Shown here: positions 44,851 through 56,002 of the stretch, piece by piece
Layout of the letters: each line of letters begins with the position of its first letter
How positions within the stretch are numbered: position 1 is the first letter of the stretch
Origin: an uncultured Lachnospiraceae bacterium
GTDB lineage: Bacteria > Bacillota > Clostridia > Lachnospirales > Lachnospiraceae
NCBI GenBank assembly: GCA_947631505.1
Contig: CANRLR010000017.1
Coordinates: 1 to 62,254, forward strand
Direction of reading: 5' to 3'
DNA length: 62,254 nucleotides
Position numbers and translations under genes: made by a program
Notes under the pieces: generated by a model
Database searches by the model: none
Seen by the model: the letters and a program-made list of their open reading frames with translations, nothing else
What the model was told of the DNA's origin: nothing

Positions 44851-46920
44851 TTAATTCCCTGACTGTTCCTTTTTCTTCGCTTTTTTCCTGCTCTGCTTTT
44901 TCGCCGGCTTCTTATAATGCTGCGATGCAGCCCGGTAGTAGGAATTTAACTGGCTCCGGTTATCTTCCCGTTTTGCCTGTTCTACCAGCTTTGAAACAAA
45001 TGCAGATAACTTCTTCATATACTCATCTTCACTAATATTGCCATCGGCCACTCCCGTCAGCCCTTTTTCCCAGCTTGCAGTAAGCTTTGGTGACAGCATC
45101 GCCGGCATCGAATACCGGACAATTCCACAAACCAGCTCCCCTTTCAGGGTAGGTGTGATAATCTGTGTTTTTGTATTCAAATTCAAATAGTCAATATGAA
45201 ATAATTTTTTCAAAATCTCCGCTCTGGTCGCACTGGTGCCAATACCACTTCCCTTTATCATGGCACGAAGCTCTTCATCCTCAATGAACTGTCCCGCATT
45301 TTCCATGGCAAGAATCATAGAGCCGGAATTATACCTTTTTGGCGGAGAAGTTTCTCCCTCTTTCATATTACATTCTTTCAGGGAAACCGAAGTCCCCTTT
45401 TTCATCTGACAGATTATTTCTTTCAAGCCGGCACTATTTTCTTCTGCATTTTCCCCGGCATTTTCTTCTCCGGCATCCAACTCTTTCTTTTTCGTAAAGG
45501 AAAATTGGGAAACCGGCAAAAAACCATCTTCCATCCGAACTTTTGTAGAAGTAAAAAATCTCTCCTTACCGGCCTTCACTGTTACATTTATTTTCTGAAA
45601 CACCGCTGCCGGGAAAAAAATACTCAAAAATCTTCGCACAATAACTTCGTACATTTTTTCCTGTGTCGGTGCAAGAGAGTTCAATGCCGATAGTCCCTGT
45701 CCGGTCGGTATAATTGCATAATGGTCCGTAATTTGTTTATCGTTTACATACCGGGTCTTTTCCAATCCTTTATAAGTTTGGTTTTCAGAAATATAGGATA
45801 AATAAGGTGCTGCCTGTTTATATCCCTGCAGCCCCCTTAGGTTTTTTCCGATTTCCTTTGCCACGGCACTGGATAATACACGGGCATCCGTTCTCGGGTA
45901 TGTCACCAATTTTTTTTCATACAATTCCTGCACGACCGCCAATGTTTCATCCGGACTGATTTTAAACAGCTTCGACGACAAGTTCTGGAGTTCTGCAAGA
46001 TTGAATAATAAAGGCGGATTTTTCTTCTCCTTCTTCTTTTCTACCGCTTCGATCTCCGACACCGCCGGCTGCGGATTCATAAGGGAATCAATCAGTGCCT
46101 GTGCCTTTTCTTTTTCCTTAAATCCATTTTCCTTATAAAGTGCCGGTGAAGCAAAATATTGGGATTCCTCTACCGCTTTCCATTCACCTTCAAAGCATTT
46201 CCCATTGAATTCAAAAGTGCCAAGTACACGATAAAAAGGTGTCTTGACAAAATTGCGAATTTCCCATTCCCTTGATACTACCATACCAAGAACACAAGTC
46301 ATAACACGTCCCACTGACACCGATGTCCACTTTTCTCCCTGAAAATTTTGATTCAGCCAATATCCATACTTAAGCGATAACGCACGGGAAAAATTAATCC
46401 CCATTAAATAGTCTTCTTTTGCACGCAAATAAGCGGAGCTGCTCAGATTATCATACTCCGCCATTGATTTTGCTTCCCGGATTCCCCGGAGAATCTCGTC
46501 TTCCGTTTGAGAATCAATCCACACACGCAATTTTTTCTTTGATGCAGGAACCCCTGCCATCTGGTCTACCAAACGATATATGTATTCTCCTTCCCGCCCG
46601 GAGTCGGTACAAATATAAATGGTATCTACATCATCACGGTTCAGTAGTCCGCTTACAATCTGAAATTGTTTTTTTACATTGGGTATTACCTCATACCGAA
46701 AAGTGTCCGGCAGAAATGGCAGGGTTTCCAATGTCCATTTTTTCAAAGCTTCATCATATGCTTCCGGATAACTCATTGTGACAAGATGCCCTACACACCA
46801 TGTGACAATCGTGTCTCCGGATTCCAGATACCCATCCCCCCGACGGGCATTTACCTTTAAAATTCTGGCAAACTCTTGTGCCACACTGGGTTTTTCTGCG
46901 ATAAATAGCCGCTTCGCCAT
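44851..46920 (-). CDS. topB: DNA topoisomerase III (type IA)
   Basis: 689 residues from the ATG at 46920, where the family start AKRLFIAEKPSVAQEFARIL begins; the open frame extends 36 codons upstream into the LUD gene. The TOPRIM domain has the IAEKPS loop and TDSGREGEYIYRLV. The active-site Tyr is in VTYPRTDARVLSS, and GSGIGTSATRAEILKKL is also conserved. There is no C-terminal zinc finger cluster; instead a basic tail (KKPAKKQSRKKAKKK) probably binds DNA. The enzyme decatenates and relaxes negatively supercoiled DNA via single-strand passage. Confidence 0.94.
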   Translation of the reverse strand: MAKRLFIAEKPSVAQEFARILKVNARRGDGYLESGDTIVTWCVGHLVTMSYPEAYDEALKKWTLETLPFLPDTFRYEVIPNVKKQFQIVSGLLNRDDVDTIYICTDSGREGEYIYRLVDQMAGVPASKKKLRVWIDSQTEDEILRGIREAKSMAEYDNLSSSAYLRAKEDYLMGINFSRALSLKYGYWLNQNFQGEKWTSVSVGRVMTCVLGMVVSREWEIRNFVKTPFYRVLGTFEFNGKCFEGEWKAVEESQYFASPALYKENGFKEKEKAQALIDSLMNPQPAVSEIEAVEKKKEKKNPPLLFNLAELQNLSSKLFKISPDETLAVVQELYEKKLVTYPRTDARVLSSAVAKEIGKNLRGLQGYKQAAPYLSYISENQTYKGLEKTRYVNDKQITDHYAIIPTGQGLSALNSLAPTQEKMYEVIVRRFLSIFFPAAVFQKINVTVKAGKERFFTSTKVRMEDGFLPVSQFSFTKKKELDAGEENAGENAEENSAGLKEIICQMKKGTSVSLKECNMKEGETSPPKRYNSGSMILAMENAGQFIEDEELRAMIKGSGIGTSATRAEILKKLFHIDYLNLNTKTQIITPTLKGELVCGIVRYSMPAMLSPKLTASWEKGLTGVADGNISEDEYMKKLSAFVSKLVEQAKREDNRSQLNSYYRAASQHYKKPAKKQSRKKAKKKEQSGN

Positions 46921-46937
46921 ATTAATCCCCATTCCTC

Positions 46938-47579
46938 TTAAAATCCTAACTCTTCTCCCACTAAAATAACCTTTATGCGGTTTTTCACACCACTTCGCCG
47001 CGTCACTACCACCTGACTGCAAATACAATCCTCACTGAAACAGTCTCCACATCGACCATTTTTGGCACAAGGAGTGTTCTTGTTCAAACGCATTGTATTC
47101 GGTGGAGAAGCAATATTACGAACCCGTTTCACGCCCTCCTCCACATCTGTTACCACTTTATTCATGCCAGCAATTACAAGAACATTCTCCGGCCCATAGC
47201 AAAGGAAACTGACGCGGTTGGCATAGCCATCAATATTAACCAGTTCACCGTCTAAAGTGATTGCATTCGTACTCATCAAAAAATAATCTGCATTAATCAT
47301 TTTCGCTTTTATTTCCTTTTGCTCTTCCCGTGTCGTATAAGAATTTCTGTCAATCACTTCACAATTGCTTTCGTTCAGATAATCCAATACACCGACTTCT
47401 CCCAAAGTCATAGAGCCGCCCCAGCAAACGGATTTTCCATCAGTAAGGAACTTTTCCTTCACCAGTTGAAGTGCCTCTTCCCTTGTTGCTGCATAGTAGC
47501 CCTCCATCTGGCGGATCTTTAATTTGTCAATAATCTTTCCTGCCAGTATTTCATAATGCTTTTTCTTCATTTCTAACAT
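46938..47579 (-). CDS. LUD-domain protein (lactate utilization LutC-like)
   Basis: 213 residues from the ATG at 47579 (GGAGG five bases before). The LUD domain begins near residue 10 and shows VCWGGSMTLGEVGVLDYL and ADYFLMSTNAITLDGELVNIDGYANRVSFLCYGPENVLVIAGMNKVV. A C-terminal Cys-rich segment (NTPCAKNGRCGDCFSEDCICSQ) could hold an Fe-S cluster or metal. Single-gene LUD proteins of this type are common in Clostridia and are not tied to lutABC; the substrate is unknown. Confidence 0.85.
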   Translation of the reverse strand: MLEMKKKHYEILAGKIIDKLKIRQMEGYYAATREEALQLVKEKFLTDGKSVCWGGSMTLGEVGVLDYLNESNCEVIDRNSYTTREEQKEIKAKMINADYFLMSTNAITLDGELVNIDGYANRVSFLCYGPENVLVIAGMNKVVTDVEEGVKRVRNIASPPNTMRLNKNTPCAKNGRCGDCFSEDCICSQVVVTRRSGVKNRIKVILVGEELGF

Positions 47580-47630
47580 ATTTACCTCCATTCTCAAGGG
47601 GCTTTCCCTTTTGAAATACCAATATATATC

Positions 47631-47661
47631 ATAAGTCTGGGCAAATTTTACCCAGACTTAT
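47631..47661. terminator. Hairpin after glyA, possible terminator
   Basis: ATAAGTCTGGG and CCCAGACTTAT form an 11-bp stem with a 9-base loop between the glyA stop and the LUD gene. The T-rich tail is on the plus strand side; on the minus strand, where glyA would need it, the tail is only GATATATATT. It may slow or process the transcript rather than terminate it. Confidence 0.45.
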
Positions 47662-47687
47662 ATTTTTCACATGAATAAAAATGCTTT

Positions 47688-48926
47688 TTAATATAATGGA
47701 TACTTATCCGTCAAGGACTTAACGATTTCTTTTGCCCGTTCCATATTTTCTACATGGTCATCAATAATCATAGCAATTGCTTCGGCAATCTGATCCATAT
47801 CTTCGATATTCATGCCACGGCTTGTAACAGCTGCTGTTCCCAAACGGATACCACTGGTAACAAATGGTGACTGCGGATCATTTGGAATTGTATTTTTATT
47901 CGCTGTAATATTTGCCTCATCCAGCCATGCCTCGACTTCTTTTCCGGTAAGTCCTTTATTCACAAGGTCTACTAACATTAAATGATTATCTGTTCCACCG
48001 GAAACAATATTAATACCGCGGCTCATTAAGCCCTTTGCCAAAGCCTGTGCATTATCAATGATACCCTTACCATACTCCTTAAATGATGGGGCAAGTGCCT
48101 CTTTAAAACATACCGCTTTTGCTGCGATTACATGCATCAAAGGACCGCCCTGTGTTCCCGGGAAAATTGCCTTGTTCAATTTATGCTCCACAGCAAATTC
48201 TTCGGAAGAAAGAATCATGCCGCCACGAGGTCCGCGAAGCGTTTTATGAGTTGTTGTCGTTACCACATGAGCATATGGAATTGGGCTTTCATGGTAACCA
48301 GATGCAACAAGGCCGGCAATATGAGCCATATCAACCATCAAAAAGGCTCCTACTTCATCGGCAATTTCACGAAAACGCTTGAAATCAATTTTGCGGCAAT
48401 AAGCACTTGCTCCCGCAATAATCATTTTCGGTCTACATTCTTTTGCAATACGCTCCACTTCCTCATAATCAATAAAGCCCGTATCATCCACACCATAGGG
48501 AACAATATGATAATATGTTCCGGAAATATTCGCCGGACTTCCATGAGACAAATGTCCGCCGTGGTCAAGATTCATGCCCATGACCGTTTCGCCCGGTTTT
48601 ACCAGTGCAAAAAATACTGCCATATTTGCCTGTGCACCAGAATGTGGCTGAACATTTGCATACGTACAGCCAAACAGCTTTTTCGCACGTTCTCTGGCAA
48701 GTTCCTCAACCATATCAACAAACTGACATCCGCCATAATATCTTTTGCCCGGATACCCCTCTGCATATTTATTCGTTAATGTACTTCCCATAGCAGCCAT
48801 AACGGCTTTACTAACAAAGTTCTCGGAAGCAATCAGCTCAATATGGTCATTCTGACGTCCGGTTTCCAACTCCATTGCTTTTGCCAACTCTGGGTCAGCG
48901 TTCTTTACTTCATCAAAAGAATACAT
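47688..48926 (-). CDS. glyA: Serine hydroxymethyltransferase
   Basis: A PLP enzyme that interconverts serine and glycine and loads one-carbon units on tetrahydrofolate. The PLP lysine is in [26 protein letters not shown] and [12 protein letters not shown] near the start and VDMAHIAGL are also conserved. 412 residues, full length. It follows purD by 45 bases in the same direction, supplying glycine and formyl groups used by PurD and PurN. Confidence 0.97.
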   Translation of the reverse strand: MYSFDEVKNADPELAKAMELETGRQNDHIELIASENFVSKAVMAAMGSTLTNKYAEGYPGKRYYGGCQFVDMVEELARERAKKLFGCTYANVQPHSGAQANMAVFFALVKPGETVMGMNLDHGGHLSHGSPANISGTYYHIVPYGVDDTGFIDYEEVERIAKECRPKMIIAGASAYCRKIDFKRFREIADEVGAFLMVDMAHIAGLVASGYHESPIPYAHVVTTTTHKTLRGPRGGMILSSEEFAVEHKLNKAIFPGTQGGPLMHVIAAKAVCFKEALAPSFKEYGKGIIDNAQALAKGLMSRGINIVSGGTDNHLMLVDLVNKGLTGKEVEAWLDEANITANKNTIPNDPQSPFVTSGIRLGTAAVTSRGMNIEDMDQIAEAIAMIIDDHVENMERAKEIVKSLTDKYPLY

Positions 48927-48971
48927 AATTTATCTCCTTTATCTTTTTTTATTTCATCATTCACAGAGCCA

Positions 48972-50243
48972 TTACGCCTCATCAATCGCTCTCCCTATAT
49001 CATTCCTCATATATTTATTTTCAAACTGAATGAGCTCGGTTGCTGCATAGGCATTCGCTCTCGCTTCTTTTAAGTCCCTTCCTTTTGCTGTTATACCAAG
49101 GACACGTCCGCCATTTGTTACAATGCCTTCCTCTGTTAATTTTGTTCCGGCATGGAATACATAATAGCCATCCTTGCCTTCAAAATTCTCAAATCCTGTA
49201 ATTACTTTTCCCTTTTCATAATGTTCCGGATAACCGTCCGAAGCCAGCACAACACAAACCGCTGCATTGTCTTCGAACTGCAGATCAACCTCATCCAATC
49301 TGCCGTCAATACAAGCATTCATTACATCTATAATATCGTTCTTCATACGAGGAAGAACAACCTGTGCTTCCGGATCACCAAAACGGGCATTATATTCCAG
49401 CACTTTCGGACCATCTTCTGTCAACATAAGTCCCACGAACAGGATTCCTACAAAATCACGCCCTTCTGCTTTCATGGCATCCATGGTCGGCTGATATACG
49501 TTTTCCTCACAGAATTTCTGAATCTCTTTTGTATAAAAAGGACTCGGTGAGAAGGTTCCCATGCCCCCTGTATTTAACCCTTGGTCCCCGTCCTTGGCAC
49601 GCTTGTGGTCCTGTGCACTGGTCATCGGCTTAATATGGGTTCCATCACAATAACAGAGAACCGAAACTTCTCTTCCCGTCATGAACTCTTCTATGACAAT
49701 CTCGTTTCCGGCATCACCAAACTGTTTATCCAGCATCAAGGTTCTAACACCTGCATCTGCCTCTTCCCGTGTATGACAAATTAATACTCCTTTTCCAAGA
49801 GCAAGTCCATCTGCTTTTAACACAATCGGCATCTTTGCTGTTTCCAAATAAGCAAGAGCCTCTTCGGCATCTGTAAAGTTCTTATATGCTGCGGTAGGAA
49901 TTCCATATTTTTTCATTAAATCCTTTGAAAATGCTTTGGAGCCTTCAATAATTGCCGCATTTTTTCTTGGACCGAACACACGAAGTCCCCGTTTTTCAAA
50001 CACATCAACGATACCGCCTACCAGCGGATCATCCATACCTATAATCGTTAAATCAATTGCCTTTTCTTCCGCAAAATCCGCCAGCTTATCAAACTCCATT
50101 GCCGCAATATCTACACATTCCGCAATTTGACCGATACCGGCATTTCCCGGTGCACAAAATATTTTATCTACTTTCGAACTTTTGGCAACGCTTGCCGCAA
50201 TCGCATGTTCACGGCCACCGCTTCCTACAATAAGAACTTTCAC
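48972..50243 (-). CDS. purD: Phosphoribosylamine-glycine ligase
   Basis: The GAR synthetase of purine synthesis; it couples glycine to phosphoribosylamine with ATP. 423 residues with KVLIVGSGGREHAIA at the start and the ATP-grasp core (PIVLKADGLALGKGV, EEFMTGREVSVLCYCDG, GGMGTFSPSP, EYNARFGDPEAQ). Gene order purM-purN-purD follows the pathway cluster of Firmicutes. Confidence 0.98.
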   Translation of the reverse strand: MKVLIVGSGGREHAIAASVAKSSKVDKIFCAPGNAGIGQIAECVDIAAMEFDKLADFAEEKAIDLTIIGMDDPLVGGIVDVFEKRGLRVFGPRKNAAIIEGSKAFSKDLMKKYGIPTAAYKNFTDAEEALAYLETAKMPIVLKADGLALGKGVLICHTREEADAGVRTLMLDKQFGDAGNEIVIEEFMTGREVSVLCYCDGTHIKPMTSAQDHKRAKDGDQGLNTGGMGTFSPSPFYTKEIQKFCEENVYQPTMDAMKAEGRDFVGILFVGLMLTEDGPKVLEYNARFGDPEAQVVLPRMKNDIIDVMNACIDGRLDEVDLQFEDNAAVCVVLASDGYPEHYEKGKVITGFENFEGKDGYYVFHAGTKLTEEGIVTNGGRVLGITAKGRDLKEARANAYAATELIQFENKYMRNDIGRAIDEA

Positions 50244-50269
50244 AATGAATCCTCCTTGTTTTTATCACA

Positions 50270-50893
50270 CTATTTTAAACGAACTAAATTATCCCGTATT
50301 TCGATTTTATTGTTGGCAATTAAATCAATTGCTTTCGGTAAAATAATCCACTCCGCCTGTTCCATCACTCTTTTTTGTAAGACCTCCGGGGTATCCCCCT
50401 CTAAGACCTCTACTGCTTTTTGTAAAATAATCGGCCCGCTATCGGTTCCCTCATCTACAAAATGCACGGTAGCTCCGGTCACTTTATTTCCCCGCTTCAG
50501 AACACTTTCATGCACCTTTAACCCATAATAACCGGCTCCGCAATGAGAGGGAATAAGAGATGGATGAATATTGATCATTCTTCCCTCAAATGCCTTCACA
50601 AAATTTTTCGGTAGAATCACCAAATATCCGGCAAGTACAACAAGGTCAATTTCTGCCTTCTGCAAAACCTCTGTTAATACTTCTCCAAAAGCATCTCTGG
50701 AGTCATACTCCTTTGGCACTAACACGGCCGTAGCAATATTTTTCTTTGCCGCACGCTCCAGAGCATATGCTCCCGGCTTATTGCTGACAACAAGTGAAAT
50801 CTCCGCATTGGTAATAATTCCCTTGTCCACACTATCTAAAATTGCCTGTAAATTCGTTCCGCCACCGGAAACTAATACTGCCACTTTTAGCAT
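50270..50893 (-). CDS. purN: Phosphoribosylglycinamide formyltransferase
   Basis: Folate-dependent GAR transformylase, 207 residues. The catalytic residues are visible: Asn and His in [12 protein letters not shown] and Asp in [12 protein letters not shown]. The N-terminal [14 protein letters not shown] loop binds phosphate. It overlaps the end of purM by seven bases. Confidence 0.97.
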   Translation of the reverse strand: MLKVAVLVSGGGTNLQAILDSVDKGIITNAEISLVVSNKPGAYALERAAKKNIATAVLVPKEYDSRDAFGEVLTEVLQKAEIDLVVLAGYLVILPKNFVKAFEGRMINIHPSLIPSHCGAGYYGLKVHESVLKRGNKVTGATVHFVDEGTDSGPIILQKAVEVLEGDTPEVLQKRVMEQAEWIILPKAIDLIANNKIEIRDNLVRLK

Positions 50894-51918
50894 AAGGTAA
50901 TTCCTTTCTCGCCAGCCTTAATTTCACCAAGAATATATGGTGTTTCTCCGGCTGATTTTATAGCATCCACTGCCTTATCTACATCCTCTTTTGCAACAGC
51001 TGTAATCATTCCTACACCCATGTTGTATGTATTGAACATAGACTTTTCTGATACATTTCCATCATTTGCCAGCATCCGAAAGATCGGAGGCACAACGAAA
51101 CTGTTTTTATCAATAACTGCATGCGTTCCCTCTTTTAACATTCTTGGAATATTCTCATAGAATCCACCACCCGTAATATGGCTGCAAGCTTTTATTTTTA
51201 CCCCTGCATCCTTTATGCTGCGAAGTGCTTTTACATATATTTTCGTTGGTGTCAAAAGAGTTTCTCCCAATGTCAAATCACTTTCCAGACATTCGTAGGT
51301 CTGATTCAATGTTGCCGGACTCATAGAAAACACACTTCGAACGAGGGAGTAACCATTACTATGGATACCGGAAGAAGCCATTCCGACAAGAACATCACCT
51401 GCTTTTAATTCCTTTCCTGTAATCATATCCTTTCGGTCGACAATTCCCACAGAAAATCCGGCAAGATCATACTCATCAACAGAATAGAATCCCGGCATTT
51501 CTGCTGTTTCACCGCCAATCAGTGCAGAATCCGCCTGACGGCATCCCTCTGCCACACCACGGACGATGCTTGCAATCTTCTCCGGTTCATTTTTTCCACA
51601 GGCAATATAATCAAGGAAAAATAACGGTTCACCGCCGGCACAGGCAATATCATTGACACACATTGCCACGCAGTCAATACCGATTGTATCATGCTTGTCC
51701 AAAACAAAAGCCAACTTTAATTTCGTTCCCACACCATCGGTACCGGAAACTAACGTCGGTTCTTCCATTCCCATAAATTTCTTCATGGAAAATGCTCCGG
51801 AAAAGCCTCCGATATCAGTCAGCACTTCCGGTCTCATGGTAGATGCAATGTGCTCCTTCATAAGATCTACTGCCTTATAACCTGCTTCAATATCTACACC
51901 TGCTTTTTTGTAATCCAT
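50887..51918 (-). CDS. purM: Phosphoribosylformylglycinamidine cyclo-ligase
   Basis: AIR synthetase, 343 residues. Family segments: [12 protein letters not shown] at the start, [37 protein letters not shown] and [15 protein letters not shown]. It is the first gene of the purM-purN-purD(-glyA) unit and has AGGAGG seven bases before its ATG. No PurR-type box or purine riboswitch is visible in the 70-base leader. Confidence 0.98.
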   Translation of the reverse strand: MDYKKAGVDIEAGYKAVDLMKEHIASTMRPEVLTDIGGFSGAFSMKKFMGMEEPTLVSGTDGVGTKLKLAFVLDKHDTIGIDCVAMCVNDIACAGGEPLFFLDYIACGKNEPEKIASIVRGVAEGCRQADSALIGGETAEMPGFYSVDEYDLAGFSVGIVDRKDMITGKELKAGDVLVGMASSGIHSNGYSLVRSVFSMSPATLNQTYECLESDLTLGETLLTPTKIYVKALRSIKDAGVKIKACSHITGGGFYENIPRMLKEGTHAVIDKNSFVVPPIFRMLANDGNVSEKSMFNTYNMGVGMITAVAKEDVDKAVDAIKSAGETPYILGEIKAGEKGITLC

Positions 51919-51963
51919 TTGTGATTACCTCCTGCTCATGCTATTTTTTGCGTCGTACGATTC

Positions 51964-51992
51964 ATTTTATCATTTTTCAATGTTATGGTCAA
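51964..51992 (-). promoter_or_regulatory. Promoter of the purMND unit
   Basis: TTGACC (51987-51992) and TAAAAT (51964-51969) with a 17-base spacer; it starts right at the end of the preceding surface-protein gene. Confidence 0.75.
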
Positions 51993-51997
51993 TGCTG

Positions 51998-54358
51998 CTA
52001 TACAATTTTAAAGTTCACTTTTTTTGTTCCAAAAAAGCCTCCCTTTCCCTTTATTGTAATCGTAGCTTTCCCTTTGGAAAAATTATTGGAATAGGTAACG
52101 GTATAATCTCTTTTCTTTTTCAGTGTAATACGGCCCACTTTTACCTTAACAGAAGGTTTTATCCTTTTTCCTGTATAGGCATATACCTTTGCTGCCACTT
52201 TTACTTTTGCTTTCTTCACTGATTTTTTCTTGATTCTAAAATTATCTGAAATACTACCGCTGTAACTGCCGGTTCCTTTGATTGTCACAACTGCTTTGCC
52301 GACTTTCTTATTATTGCGGAGTGTAACCTTATAGTCCTTATTCTTAACTAACACCCTTTCCCCTAATTTCACAGTCATTGCAGGGGTAATCTTTTTGCCC
52401 GTATAGGAGTAAGATGATTTAAGTCCGCTTACCTTTGCCGATGCCAGAGATTTTCTCTGAATCGTAAAATTCTTCACCAGCATACCGGTATAATTACCAA
52501 TTCCCCGAATCGTCATTTTTGCAGAACCGGCCTTTGCATTGGATACATAAGTTACGGCATAATCAATTCCCGGCTGTAATACAATACCGTTTAACATTAC
52601 GTTGCATTCCGGTTCAATTGCCGTTCCGTTGTAAACATAAGTTCCAATCCCAGTTACCGTGGCATGTGCTACAGAATTATCCAGTTTGCTATAACTTTGT
52701 TCCGCCAATATCAGGACATTATAATTTGTCACCAAAACTTTCTGCTTCTCTGTCAAACCATTATATGCAGTTCTAGCCACCTCCAGCTTTGTTTTGGAAT
52801 TTACCGTGACCGTTCCGATTGCCGCAATTTTTTCTATCACAAGGGAAGCGACATTATTGTTCAATTCTGCCAACTGTTTTTCCGCCATCAAAAGCGCAAC
52901 GTATTTGCTGTCTCCTACATAAGCTTTTGCTCTATTATTCAACGCCTCATAAGAATTTCTGGCATCCTGAATATAATTATCATCTGCTAAACTAAAATTA
53001 TTGCGAATTGCTTCGATTTTACTGCGAACAGCATAGGCATCCTGTGTATCCTGATAAATTGTATTGAATACCTCGATATTGAAGACCTGTGGCTTCAAGG
53101 TATCCTCTAATTTATCATAAGCGGTTTTCACTGCTTCCAACTGAATCAGTTCCGAACACCGGACAGCGTCCTCTTCCGTTTCAATCTGACGGATATTCTT
53201 CACTAATTCCATGACAAGTGTTTCCTCGTCCAATTTACTTCTATTTTCAATTAATTGATCAATGCCGTGAATATTGCGGTACTGGTAAATAAAACTCTGA
53301 TATGCCCGATATGCCACATCGTATCGCTGACAAAAGCTTTCCCAATCTTCTTCGCCCTCTAAAATGCCGATTTCATCAATCTGTGTAATCACCTTATCGC
53401 AGTCCGTTGATGTTTTTACCGTATCCATAAGCCTTGTTCTATAAGAGAGAGGAACCATGTTTTTTTCTTCCTCTGTCAGCTTACTATAATCCGAGTAAAT
53501 GCGGAGAAGTTCTGCCAGATCTCTCGTATCCGTTACATTAGATGGAAGCTCATCCAATGCTTTTTCCAGTTCAATAATCTTCTCCGTACGGTCCAGCAGC
53601 TGCTTGATTGCCGTTCCATTATAAAAATCATAAACAGAAATCTAGTAAGGCGATGTTCCTGCCTCATTGACAGCATCTGAAAGAAGCTGTACTTTTTCTT
53701 TCATTTCTGTCGTAAGTACATCAAAATCACCGATATCATGATAGGCCTCTTCTACTGCCAGATACAGAGCTGCCCTGTCATACTTTGAAAAATTCGGTAT
53801 CAGATCATTACGGATGTCTCTCAGAAGACAGGCGGCATATTTGGCATTCTGCTTTAACGTGGAAAATTTGCTGTAATAGGCTTCTACCTTCACTTTTGCG
53901 TCCTCCACTGCCTGAGCGAACACTATATAGTCTGTCTCTCTTGCATTCAGCTTGAGTTCCTGAATCAGCTCAATGGCATCTACTGCTTTATCCGCGCTGT
54001 CCATCAGCTCATGAAGCTGATTAAAGCAATTGGCTTTCTCAATATCAAAATAGGCTATGACATCTTCGGATGCCGAATCATAAGCCGCCTTTACCGCTTC
54101 ATACTTTTCTCTTGATAATGGTGCTTCCATAAGGGCATCAATCTGCCCCATTATCGTATTAGCCTGAACAATCGCCTCATCTTCCTTATTTTCATTTTCG
54201 GGAGGAATATCCTCTCCATCCGCAGGAAAAGTTCCTTCTGTGGAAGAATCCGTTTCCTCCGCTGTCACTTCTGCTTGAACCATTGGCACAGGAATTGAAC
54301 TGGCAACCATGAGGGAAGCAAGAAATAATGCGATTATTTTTTTCTTCACTCTACTCAT
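51998..54358 (-). pseudogene. Large secreted repeat protein, split by one in-frame amber codon
   Basis: Two open frames (about 239 and 548 codons) are in the same frame and are separated only by a TAG at 53642-53644; no base is missing. The sequence continues smoothly on both sides (AGTSPY, stop, ISVYDFYNG). Joined, it would give about 786 residues. Domains: a signal peptide (RVKKKIIALFLASLMVASS, cleaved near VQA), then about 400 residues of alpha-helical repeats. Three C-terminal beta repeats of about 75 residues share Y-(T/N)G-x-x-I-x-P and DYxVTYxxN, ending GxGxxxG. The start is probably the ATG at 54358; a TTG at 54403 with AAAGGA is an alternative. The second frame alone has no signal peptide and no site. 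Confidence 0.7.
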
Positions 54359-54547
54359 CCTCTCTTTATCTTTTATTTTTCTATCATTAGAATTAAAATC
54401 CAATTATTCCTTTATATTTTACCTTGTTATAAGAAAAATAGCAATAAGAAATCCTTTTCTTTCTAAGAAAAGTCTGCTACAATAGAACATGGTTATGAAA
54501 AACACCTTTTGATGACAAAATACGAAGAAACAAGGAGGATTATAAAG

Positions 54548-55525
54548 TTGACAAAGAAAAAGGGGTCTCTTCTCTCCTACCGTCCGGACATAAAAGTTGT
54601 AGACGCAACGATACGGGACGGCGGACTGGTAAATGACTTCCAGTTCAGTGAAGATTTTATTCGCGATTTATACAGAACAAATGTAGAAGCCGGCGTTGAC
54701 TACATGGAATTTGGATATAAAGCTTCCAAGGATATTTTCAATGAACGTGAATTTGGTCCATGGAAATTCTGTGATGAAGATGCTATCCGTAATATTGTGG
54801 GCGACAACGATACAGATATGAAAATTGCTGTTATGGCAGATGTAGGAAGATGCAATTTCAAACGGGATATTATTAATAGGGCAGACAGTGCCATCGACCT
54901 TGTTCGTATTGCCACCTATATCCATACCATTCCGGCTGCCATTGAAATGATTGAACACTGCCACAATCTCGGATACGAAACAACCGTTAATATTATGGCA
55001 ATCTCTACCGCAAAAGAAGCAGAAATCAGTGAAGCACTGGATTTGATTAGCAAAAGTCCGGTAAACGGTATTTACATTGTAGACAGTTACGGCTCTATGT
55101 TCATGGAACAAATTGATGAATTAGCGGACAAGTATCTCGCTATGGCAGAAGAATACGATAAATTCGTTGGTATTCATGCTCATAACAATCAGCAATTAGC
55201 ATTCGCCAACACGATTACCGCTCTGACAAGGGGTGTCAGTTATCTGGATGCAACCGTCAGCGGTATGGGACGCGGAGCGGGAAATTGTGCCAGCGAACAA
55301 TTATTAGGATTTCTGAAAAATCCAAAATATAATATTATTCCGATTTTAAAATTTTTGGAAAAACACATTGAACCATTGAAAAAATCCGGTGTAGTATGGG
55401 GCTATAATGTTCCCTACCTGCTCACCGGTCAAATGAACCAGCACCCGAGAACTGCTATCGAAGCAACAAAGGAAAGCAGGACCGACTATCTGAATTTTTT
55501 GTTGGAATTGAACGATAAAGATTGA
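54548..55525 (+). CDS. HMGL-like aldolase (4-hydroxy-2-oxovalerate aldolase-type TIM barrel)
   Basis: 325 residues from a TTG at 54548 that has AAGGAGG nine bases upstream; the ATG at 54512 further out lacks a site. The family signature is VVDATIRDGGLVNDFQF (metal Asp and catalytic Arg), with GVDYMEFGYK, VDSYGSMFMEQI, and HAHNNQQLAFAN (metal His pair), then SGMGRGAGNCASEQLL. Members include acylating-type aldolases and isopropylmalate/homocitrate-type synthases. The substrate is not predictable, and no acetaldehyde dehydrogenase gene is nearby. Confidence 0.85.
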   Translation: MTKKKGSLLSYRPDIKVVDATIRDGGLVNDFQFSEDFIRDLYRTNVEAGVDYMEFGYKASKDIFNEREFGPWKFCDEDAIRNIVGDNDTDMKIAVMADVGRCNFKRDIINRADSAIDLVRIATYIHTIPAAIEMIEHCHNLGYETTVNIMAISTAKEAEISEALDLISKSPVNGIYIVDSYGSMFMEQIDELADKYLAMAEEYDKFVGIHAHNNQQLAFANTITALTRGVSYLDATVSGMGRGAGNCASEQLLGFLKNPKYNIIPILKFLEKHIEPLKKSGVVWGYNVPYLLTGQMNQHPRTAIEATKESRTDYLNFLLELNDKD

Positions 55526-55551
55526 CAGAACCGGACTTTCCTATACAATAA

Positions 55552-55580
55552 AACAAGAACCGCCATTGGCGGTTCTTGTT
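55552..55580. terminator. Bidirectional terminator between aldolase and lipoprotein genes
   Basis: AACAAGAACCGCC and GGCGGTTCTTGTT form a 13-bp perfect stem with a 3-base loop. T-rich tails exist on both sides, serving the plus-strand aldolase and the minus-strand lipoprotein gene. Confidence 0.85.
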
Positions 55581-55601
55581 GATTTCATCGGATAAAAAGT
55601 A

Positions 55602-55970
55602 TCATTGCTGCACTTTTGCTAAAGACTCTTCCACATTCTTTTTTACACTCTGTAAATTCACAATAATTTTATCCAGCTCTGCCACAGCAAGCTTTCCATC
55701 TTCCTCCGTAGTATCTTCTACCCGCTCCTTTATTTGGGAAGACATTTCTGTTAATTTAGATTTCATATCAATAAATTCCTGCTCGGCTGTTAATTTATTT
55801 TCCTCCACTGTCTTTTCCAGATCCGCATACAGTTCTAATGCCTGATTCGTCTTATCTTTCACCATCTTTTTCGTCTCATCGGTAATACCGTTTCCGCAAC
55901 TGGTAAAAAGAACACATGTCAGTGCTGCCATAAAAAACATTGACATTCTGCACCTTCTATTTTTTTTCAT
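55602..55970 (-). CDS. Small coiled-coil lipoprotein
   Basis: 122 residues. It has a lipoprotein signal ending LFTSCGNG (lipid-anchored Cys near residue 25). The rest is almost entirely helical and heptad-rich (residues 33-120), so it should extend from the outer face of the membrane. I do not recognise the family. It lies 32 bases after cysS in the same direction. Confidence 0.75.
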   Translation of the reverse strand: MKKNRRCRMSMFFMAALTCVLFTSCGNGITDETKKMVKDKTNQALELYADLEKTVEENKLTAEQEFIDMKSKLTEMSSQIKERVEDTTEEDGKLAVAELDKIIVNLQSVKKNVEESLAKVQQ

Positions 55971-56002
55971 CTCTCACACCTGCCTTTTCTTTCTTGAACT
56001 GC

